From assembly GCF_900091575.1 (NCBI RefSeq), contig NZ_FMCR01000005.1, positions 124,001 to 188,000 of the forward strand: a stretch of DNA of 64,000 nucleotides, read 5' to 3'. The notes beneath the pieces are model-generated. The model searched no databases, was not told where the DNA came from, and worked only from the letters and a program-made list of their open reading frames with translations. This DNA comes from Micromonospora saelicesensis. Lineage in GTDB: Bacteria > Actinomycetota > Actinomycetes > Mycobacteriales > Micromonosporaceae. Within the stretch, counting starts at the first letter, position 1. Each line of letters opens with the position of its first letter. The position numbers and the translations under genes were made by a program. Below are positions 59,321 to 64,000 of the stretch, piece after piece.

Positions 59321-60025
59321 TCACCCGGTGGGGCGTGGTGCGAAGGCGCAGAACTCGTTGCCCTCCGGGTCGGCCAGCACCCACCACCAGTGCGCCTCGT
59401 CGAGCGGCTCCCGCAGCAGGGTCGCGCCCGCCGCGATCAGCGCCATCGGCTCCGGGTCGACCAGGTCGACGTCCCAGTGCAGCCGGTTCTTGACCGTCTT
59501 GGGCTCGGGCACTGCGACGAACACCCAGTACTCCCACGGGAACCCGGCCGCGCCGGCCACCGACGAGGTGCTCGGCTCGTGCTCGACGGTGCCGCCGACC
59601 ACCCCGGCCCACCAGGTAGCCTGCGCCGCCGGGTCGGTCGAGTCCACCACCAGTTCGAACGGGCCCGGTCGGGTGCCGTCGCGGGCCGGGAACGCGCAGA
59701 ACTCGTTGCCCTCCGGGTCGTCGAGCACCCACCAGGTCGCCTCGCCTCCCGGTTCGCGGACCAGCCGGGCGCCGTCCGCGAGCAACGCCGCCGGGTCCGC
59801 GTCGGCCAACCGCAGATCCAGGTGTACGCGGGTCTTGCCGACCCGAGGCTCCGGCACCTTGTTCACCCAGATCGACTCGGCGTTCGAGCGCGCCGAGCGG
59901 GGGTCCACCCGGGTGTCGTCGTCACCGGCATCGGCCACGTCACCGTCGAGCATCCGGGCCCAGAAGGCACCCAGTGCGAGCGGGTCGGCGGCGTCCAGAC
60001 AGAGGTCCTTGAAGCGCGCGATCAT
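59321..60025 (-). CDS. VOC-family (glyoxalase-like) protein with two repeats
   Basis: 234 aa made of two ~115-residue VOC modules, each ending DPEGNEFCAF (near 105 and 225). The first begins KDLCLDAADPLALGAFWARML, the second FELVVDSTDPAAQATWW. Such proteins bind small ligands or metal; many confer resistance or have lost catalysis. Divergent from the padR gene. Confidence 0.83.
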   Translation of the reverse strand: MIARFKDLCLDAADPLALGAFWARMLDGDVADAGDDDTRVDPRSARSNAESIWVNKVPEPRVGKTRVHLDLRLADADPAALLADGARLVREPGGEATWWVLDDPEGNEFCAFPARDGTRPGPFELVVDSTDPAAQATWWAGVVGGTVEHEPSTSSVAGAAGFPWEYWVFVAVPEPKTVKNRLHWDVDLVDPEPMALIAAGATLLREPLDEAHWWWVLADPEGNEFCAFAPRPTG

Positions 60026-60089
60026 CGTTCCAGCATGCCTGGTCCGGTCCGGGCGAACATGTCCGGGCAGAAGGTTCGGGGCTGGAGCG

Positions 60090-60121
60090 ATTCTGAATAG
60101 AATCCTTGCCGTTATATAACG
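60090..60121. promoter_or_regulatory. Two palindromes upstream of padR
   Basis: ATTCT-GAAT-AGAAT (60090-60103) and CGTTATATAACG (60110-60121) are perfect dyads, unusually AT-rich here. The second lies 8 bp before the -10 at 60129 and is the best candidate for PadR autoregulation. Confidence 0.6.
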
Positions 60122-60128
60122 CCCCGCG

Positions 60129-60134
60129 TACTAT
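60129..60134 (+). promoter_or_regulatory. -10 box (TACTAT) of the leaderless padR operon
   Basis: TACTAT, GCGCTC, ATG: six-base gap to the padR start codon and no Shine-Dalgarno. Confidence 0.5.
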
Positions 60135-60140
60135 GCGCTC

Positions 60141-60482
60141 ATGCATGAATCTACCTTCCTGATCCTCACCGCTCTGGCCGCGCAGCCGTTGCATGGCTAT
60201 GGGGTCGTACAGGCGGTGGAGGAGTTGTCGGCGGGTGACGTCAAGCTGCGGCCTGGCACCCTCTACGGCGCACTCGACCGCCTGGTCGAGCAAGACCTGA
60301 TCGAGGTTGACCGGGAGGAGGCCGTCGACGGGAGGCTGCGTCGCTACTACCGGCTCAACGAGGCGGGAGCGGCCGCCCTGCAAACCCAGGCCGAGCGGTT
60401 GCGTCGGCATGCCACGGCGGCCGACACCCAGCTGAGCAAGCGCCTCGGTGGCGCCCCGGGCGTCGGGACGGTGATCGCATGA
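60141..60482 (+). CDS. PadR-family transcriptional regulator
   Basis: 113 aa, winged helix. FLILTALAAQPLHGYGVVQAVEEL (6-29) and LRPGTLYGALDRLVEQDLIEV (36-56) are the PadR helices; a short C-terminal helix mediates dimers. The stop overlaps the next start by 4 bp, so it controls a membrane protein of unknown function, as PadR genes often do. Confidence 0.88.
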   Translation: MHESTFLILTALAAQPLHGYGVVQAVEELSAGDVKLRPGTLYGALDRLVEQDLIEVDREEAVDGRLRRYYRLNEAGAAALQTQAERLRRHATAADTQLSKRLGGAPGVGTVIA

Positions 60483-61552
60483 CCGCCGCCACCGGGTCGA
60501 CCGACGACCACAGTCTCGAACGCCACTACCGGAAGCTGCTGCTGGCCTACCCAGGCCGGTACCGGCAGCGGTACGCCACCGAGATGATCACGACGCTTCT
60601 TGAGATGGCGGCCCCCGGGCAGCGCCGCCCCCGGCCCGGGGAGGCACTGCACCTGCTCGCCAGCGGTGTGCGCCACCGGCTCCGGCTCCCCGCACGCCGG
60701 CCGCTCGCGGTGATCGCGGCGGTCCTCCTCGCCCTGACAATGGGCGCGTTCGGTGGGGCCGCCGGGTCGTGGGCAGGTTCTCAGACGTTCGCGGACCTGC
60801 CCGACGACGCCACGATCGCCAGCCTGGCCCAGCGGGCCAGCGGTGCCGCCAGCGATTCCATCCAGCTGCGTGTCGCGTCACCGTGGCTGGAGGAGTCGAT
60901 CTCGACGGCTACCGAGGTCGATGGCGCCTGGGACGCTGAGAAGGCCCGGCAGCGGTTCGCAGCTGACGGCTGGTCGGTCTCCGACATCACGCCGCTCGGC
61001 GGCAAAGCGGTCGCTTTCAACAGTGACAGCAGATCCTTCGTCGACCTTCCGATGCGCAACTCCACGTTCAGCGCCAAGTCGAACGGGCTGACACTCCAGG
61101 TGCGGGGCTACCTCACCGCCGACCACGGCTCTGTCCACCTCGACGGCTGGGCGCAGAGCAGGCCCATGTTCCTACCCCTGATCGTGACGGGCATCCTGAT
61201 CGGACTTGTCGTCGGGTGGCTGTTCGCAGCGGCTCTCGCCTACCGGATCGTGGAGGCGTCGGCCGAACGGCGACGCGCCTCCGCCGGGCTCTGGGCCGTC
61301 GCGCTGGTCGCGCTCGCTCTGCCGGCAGTAGCCCTGTACGGCAACGTGCTGCGGGCATTTCGAGATCACGGCGACGTCGGTCCGGTTTTCACCGTGCACA
61401 GCGCATTCACACCCGGCTCCTATTACCCGTTGGGGCCGGCCTGGCAGATTCTCGCCCTGACCATCGCCGGTGCCGTGCTCGCGGGTGCCGCGATCTGGCT
61501 TGCCCGTCCGGACAGCCAGCCGGAGACGCAGGAAGCGGCGATAGCTAGCTGA
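60479..61552 (+). CDS. Membrane protein of unknown function, co-transcribed with padR
   Basis: 357 aa. A cytoplasmic N-terminus (HYRKLLLAYPGRYRQRYATEMI) resembles the permease-prefix module common downstream of PadR. Then come a membrane segment (VIAAVLLALTMGAFGGAAGSWAG), a ~120-residue extracellular domain, and three or more membrane segments near 222, 262 and 325. ATG overlaps the padR stop. Function unknown; FtsX-like permease domains are absent. Confidence 0.72.
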   Translation: MTAATGSTDDHSLERHYRKLLLAYPGRYRQRYATEMITTLLEMAAPGQRRPRPGEALHLLASGVRHRLRLPARRPLAVIAAVLLALTMGAFGGAAGSWAGSQTFADLPDDATIASLAQRASGAASDSIQLRVASPWLEESISTATEVDGAWDAEKARQRFAADGWSVSDITPLGGKAVAFNSDSRSFVDLPMRNSTFSAKSNGLTLQVRGYLTADHGSVHLDGWAQSRPMFLPLIVTGILIGLVVGWLFAAALAYRIVEASAERRRASAGLWAVALVALALPAVALYGNVLRAFRDHGDVGPVFTVHSAFTPGSYYPLGPAWQILALTIAGAVLAGAAIWLARPDSQPETQEAAIAS

Positions 61553-61622
61553 CTGCTGTCCGATGGCCGGGACGGTAGGTCGTCATCGAACTGACTGACG
61601 GCGGTCGGAGACCTTTCAGGGT

Positions 61623-61671
61623 AGATCGTGGACAGTTTCCGTTCTGGCAGAACGGAAACTGTCCACGATCT
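61623..61671. repeat. Perfect hairpin with 23-bp arms and GGC loop
   Basis: Arms 61623-61645 (AGATCGTGGACAGTTTCCG...) and 61649-61671 are exact reverse complements; the loop is GGC. It lies between convergent genes, 70 bp after one stop and 53 bp before the other. Likely bidirectional terminator or dispersed repeat. Confidence 0.8.
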
Positions 61672-61724
61672 CCAGATCCGCCGGAGCGTGCCTCAGGCAG
61701 GAGGGATCTCTTCCGAGTTCACGT

Positions 61725-61913
61725 TCAGTGCTGCTTGGCGTACGCGACGAATGCCTTCCAGGCCGTCGGGTCGACGTGCAGGGTGCCGCCGTCGCGGTCC
61801 TTGGTGTCGCGCACCAGCACCACGCTCGGGAGGTTGTCGGCGACCTCGACGCAGGCTCCGCCGTTGCCGCCGGACCGGGTCGACTTCCGCCACTGTGGGG
61901 TCAGCATGCCCAT
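61725..61913 (-). CDS. DUF397 small protein
   Basis: 62 aa. WRKSTRSGGNGGACVEVAD and VVLVRDTKDRDGG...LHVDPTAWKAFV are the full DUF397 pattern. It follows an XRE regulator with a 13-bp overlap, the usual actinomycete pairing; in studied cases the two act as regulator and antagonist. Starts at MGMLTPQ (61913). Confidence 0.88.
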   Translation of the reverse strand: MGMLTPQWRKSTRSGGNGGACVEVADNLPSVVLVRDTKDRDGGTLHVDPTAWKAFVAYAKQH

Positions 61914-62701
61914 GACTTCGCCACTTCCTTGATCAGCTCGGTTGACTGCCGGCGGGGGAGCGCCTCGTTTCGCACGATCTCCCACGTCTTCGCCAGCTTA
62001 GCGACGTCGGCCGGTGCATCGACGATCTGCGCGGTGAGCTGGTTGTCGGCATAGGTCACGCGCTCACCGTCCGGCATCTCGGCGATGATGAACTGACCGC
62101 CCATCCCCAGATACATCCCAGCATCCACCGGCACGATGTGCACCTGGATATGCTCCGCCGTCGCCAACTGGACCAGGTGCTCGCACTGCTCGACCATGAG
62201 GCCCGGCTGGTCGAGCACCGGCCGGCGCAGCACCGCCTCGTCCAGCACGGCGATGAGCTGCGGCGGGCGCGGGCGTTGCAGGATCGCCTGGCGCTCCAGC
62301 CGGGAGGCGACGATCCGGTCCACGTCCTCGGCAGCGAACCGGCCACCGGCCAGCGTCGCGCGGGCGTACCGCTCGGTCTGGAGCAGGCCCGGCACGTAGG
62401 CCAACTCGAACCAGCGCAGCGTGGTCGCCTCCCGCTCGAACTCGATCCACTCGCGCAGCCAGGCCGGCTCGGCGTCGAGCCGGGCCAACCCGTCCAGCAT
62501 GCGGAGGAAGCGTCCGCCGGTCTGGTGGTGGGTGTCGACCGCCCTCATGTACTCCTTCGTGGGCGGTCGCCCGCCGGTCTCTACCGAGCTGACGTGCGAA
62601 CCCGAATAACCGATGCCCCTGCCGAAGTCGTCCTGACTGAGCCCGAACCCCGTCCGGAACAGACGCAGTTCCTCCAGTACGTAGTCGGTGACAGTCCCCA
62701 T
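61901..62701 (-). CDS. XRE-family regulator with DUF5753 domain (Scr1-like)
   Basis: 266 aa. HTH LRLFRTGFGLSQDDFGRGIGYSGSHVSSVETGGRPPT (12-48), then the DUF5753 domain (WFELAYVPGLLQTERYARA near 108, VLDEAVLRRPV near 160, GQFIIAEMPDG near 210). Paired with DUF397 downstream. ATG 62701 has GGGGA 4 nt upstream. Confidence 0.88.
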   Translation of the reverse strand: MGTVTDYVLEELRLFRTGFGLSQDDFGRGIGYSGSHVSSVETGGRPPTKEYMRAVDTHHQTGGRFLRMLDGLARLDAEPAWLREWIEFEREATTLRWFELAYVPGLLQTERYARATLAGGRFAAEDVDRIVASRLERQAILQRPRPPQLIAVLDEAVLRRPVLDQPGLMVEQCEHLVQLATAEHIQVHIVPVDAGMYLGMGGQFIIAEMPDGERVTYADNQLTAQIVDAPADVAKLAKTWEIVRNEALPRRQSTELIKEVAKSWAC

Positions 62702-62936
62702 CGATTCCCCAACCTTCGCTCGGTCTGGCTCGGCGTGTCCCTCATGGGTGCTCACCTGGACCGCTGAGCTGCACAAATGGCGCGAGCACGTATCGACGGT
62801 AGTCGCCTCATCACCACACTGTCACCAGTGGCGGGTCCGCTGGTGGCCGCAATGGCGGCGGCGGGCCCTGCCCTGCGGGGTCGCTCCCGTTTCCCCCTTG
62901 CGGGAGCGGCCCCTTCCCCGTCCCGAGGAGGTCGAT

Positions 62937-62981
62937 GTGCTCGCCCCGACAACCCAGCAGCCCTCGGCGCGGTGGCGGTGA
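62937..62981 (+). CDS. 14-codon leader peptide overlapping the Cys-rich protein start
   Basis: GTG 62937 lies five bases after GAGGAGG, the best ribosome site in this gap. It opens MLAPTTQQPSARWR and stops at TGA 62979-62981, whose A starts the ATG of the next frame. A stem CGCTCCCG/CGGGAGCG precedes it. Either a true leader that couples translation or the displaced N-terminus of the next gene after a frameshift. Confidence 0.4.
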   Translation: MLAPTTQQPSARWR

Positions 62982-63235
62982 TGGTGGTCCGGCCGCCCGT
63001 CCCGCACGTCGCCATGCGCCCGCTGTGGCGGTGCCGGAACTGTGGCACCGAGTGGCCCTGCCAGCCGGCCAAGCTCGCCCTGCTGACGGAGTACCGGACC
63101 AGCCGAACCGCACTGCTGATCTACCTCGGCACTCTGATGCACGAGGCGACGAACCAGCTCACCCAACTTCACCCGGCTCATCCACCGACCAGGATGACCG
63201 AGCGCTTCCTCTCCTGGGCCAGGGCCCGGAGTTGA
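62981..63235 (+). CDS. Small Cys-motif protein, 84 aa
   Basis: The motif WRCRNCGTEWPC (near 17-28) is a C-x2-C-x5-C pattern, perhaps metal-binding; the rest is helical (LALLTEYRTSRTALLIYLG). Similar small proteins stand near XRE/DUF397 pairs in actinomycetes and are sometimes mislabelled as flavin reductase. The start is uncertain: ATG 62981 is coupled to the leader, but an in-frame ATG exists at 62777. Confidence 0.6.
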   Translation: MVVRPPVPHVAMRPLWRCRNCGTEWPCQPAKLALLTEYRTSRTALLIYLGTLMHEATNQLTQLHPAHPPTRMTERFLSWARARS

Positions 63236-63253
63236 CGCTCGGCCCGCCGTCGT

Positions 63254-63652
63254 TCATCCCGGAAAGTGGATCAGTGGCACCCCGTCGGAGTATCCAGGCC
63301 CCTCACTGGTCAGCACCGCGGCGTCGTGGGTCAGGCCCGCCACGGCGGCTGCGGCCAGGTCGAAACGGCGGGTCCTGCGCTGCCAGAAGGTCAGCTCCGG
63401 TAGATCCTCCGCCTGCTCGGGCAGCAGCGCGCAGGAAGTCAAGGCCAGCAGCTTGTGCAGCAGGGCCAGGTCCTTGCCGGTCGCCATGGTCAACGCTTCG
63501 GTCGCTGCCACCACCGGCACCCCGAACCGCACCCCGTCCTCAATCACCTCGTGGACGGGCTCGCCCACGTGCACCGTCCGGAGGACGGCGTATCCCAGCA
63601 GGGCCGACCGGTCCAGGATGAGCCGAACTGGTGGTGTTGTCTCCGAGTTCAT
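63254..63652 (-). CDS. PIN-like domain protein, probable toxin
   Basis: 132 aa. LILDRSALLGYA (11-22) supplies the first Asp, VVAATEALTMA (near 46-56) a Glu, and HDAAVLTSEGPGY (near 109-121) the C-terminal strand. The metal-binding set is partly atypical, so nuclease activity is unproven. ATG overlaps the stop of the upstream small protein by 4 bp, the arrangement of VapBC-type modules. Confidence 0.72.
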   Translation of the reverse strand: MNSETTPPVRLILDRSALLGYAVLRTVHVGEPVHEVIEDGVRFGVPVVAATEALTMATGKDLALLHKLLALTSCALLPEQAEDLPELTFWQRRTRRFDLAAAAVAGLTHDAAVLTSEGPGYSDGVPLIHFPG

Positions 63653-63972
63653 GCGGCGTCGGCGCGGGGCGCGGTGTCGTCACCGTTCATCTCGGCCTCC
63701 ATGGCGGCGCGGATTTTGGCGCGTTCCGCCTCGAACCGCTCCGCAGACCACTCAGCCTCCACGCCCAGGCGGCGGGCCCGAGCCTCGGCCACACCCTGCT
63801 CGCTGACGTGAATGCCGGCGGCGAGCAACAACTCCTTGTGCTGCTCCACCCGCTTGCGCCGACGCACCGACTCGGTGACGTAGGCACTGGCCATGCGATT
63901 GCCCTGGCTCTCCAGGATCTGACTCACGTCCGGGGGAACGGAGATCGTGAAGCGGCGTTGAGGCTCTGTCAT
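63649..63972 (-). CDS. Probable antitoxin partner, 107 aa
   Basis: The N-terminus FTISVPPDVSQILESQGNRMASAYVTESVRRR has ribbon-helix-helix character, followed by a charged helix. It precedes the PIN gene with a 4-bp overlap, so the pair is a VapBC-like candidate in which this protein binds the promoter and neutralises the toxin. The mRNA looks leaderless. Confidence 0.7.
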   Translation of the reverse strand: MTEPQRRFTISVPPDVSQILESQGNRMASAYVTESVRRRKRVEQHKELLLAAGIHVSEQGVAEARARRLGVEAEWSAERFEAERAKIRAAMEAEMNGDDTAPRADAA

Positions 63973-63978
63973 ACGCGC

Positions 63979-63984
63979 AGCCTA
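63979..63984 (-). promoter_or_regulatory. -10 box (TAGGCT) of the leaderless antitoxin/toxin operon
   Basis: The minus strand reads TAGGCT, GCGCGT, ATG. The -35 lies outside the window. Confidence 0.45.
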
Positions 63985-64000
63985 CACCTGTCATACTGTT

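Noticed and set aside
1..64000. Secondary-metabolite cluster, prophage or rRNA/tRNA genes
   Set aside because: No PKS, NRPS, terpene, lanthipeptide, integrase, capsid, rRNA or cloverleaf signal was recognised; the monooxygenase and SDR are isolated.

Overview
The window reads as chromosomal DNA of a high-GC actinomycete, most likely Micromonospora or a close relative in the Micromonosporaceae. The reasons are the strong G/C third-position bias, many GTG starts, a MurL/MurD2-type cell-wall pair, Ngc-type N-acetylglucosamine transporters without an ATPase, an XRE (Scr1-like)/DUF397 pair, and small AT-rich hairpin repeats between genes. The genus is inferred; no rRNA, tRNA, phage, plasmid, IS, CRISPR or large biosynthetic cluster was seen.

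Layout. 1-5000: the 5' part of a MurL-type muropeptide epimerase gene, divergent from a MurD2-type ligase, then unrecognised membrane proteins and a small frameshifted gene. 5234-9445: a class III transaminase coupled to a CoA-acylating semialdehyde dehydrogenase (beta-amino acid or GABA breakdown), then a membrane acyltransferase. 9639-20536: an amino-sugar locus with two paralogous lipoprotein/permease/permease transporters on either side of a GlcNAc-kinase-like gene, an RpiR regulator and a SIS enzyme. 20543-24042: a heterodimeric ABC exporter with one intact and one fully degenerate ATP site. 24139-29044: a family A DNA polymerase, a MobA-like nucleotidyltransferase, and a LacI/MFS divergent pair with its operator. 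29162-37143: a minus-strand operon of LacI regulator, sugar ABC transporter, GH31 alpha-xylosidase and GH1 beta-glucosidase, fitting xyloglucan-type oligosaccharides. 37354-39068: an amidohydrolase and a membrane DUF457 protein. 39172-42611: two tandem, clearly duplicated receptor Ser/Thr kinases. 42695-48863: alpha-glucan genes (GT4 transferase, debranching enzyme, large GH63-like hydrolase). 49143-64000: an accessory stretch with a secreted protein of lower GC, a TetR-controlled FAD monooxygenase, an ECF41 sigma factor and DoxX gene sharing the ECF41 promoter pattern, LtrA/TetR, a HAD phosphatase, an L,D-transpeptidase, a VOC protein, a PadR/membrane pair, an XRE/DUF397 pair, a Cys-rich small protein with a leader peptide, and a PIN toxin/antitoxin pair.

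How the genes work together. Both sugar-uptake loci lack an ATPase gene, so they probably share a distant MsiK-type ATPase. A 12-bp motif (AAGAAYTTYTAC) occurs upstream of both amino-sugar transcription units and is a candidate RpiR operator. At least nine genes have a TANNNT box 5-7 nt before the start codon and no Shine-Dalgarno sequence, indicating widespread leaderless transcription. Three kinds of non-coding repeat (a 77-79 bp terminal-inverted-repeat element, a 20-bp-arm AT-rich hairpin and a 23-bp-arm hairpin) look like dispersed genomic repeats.
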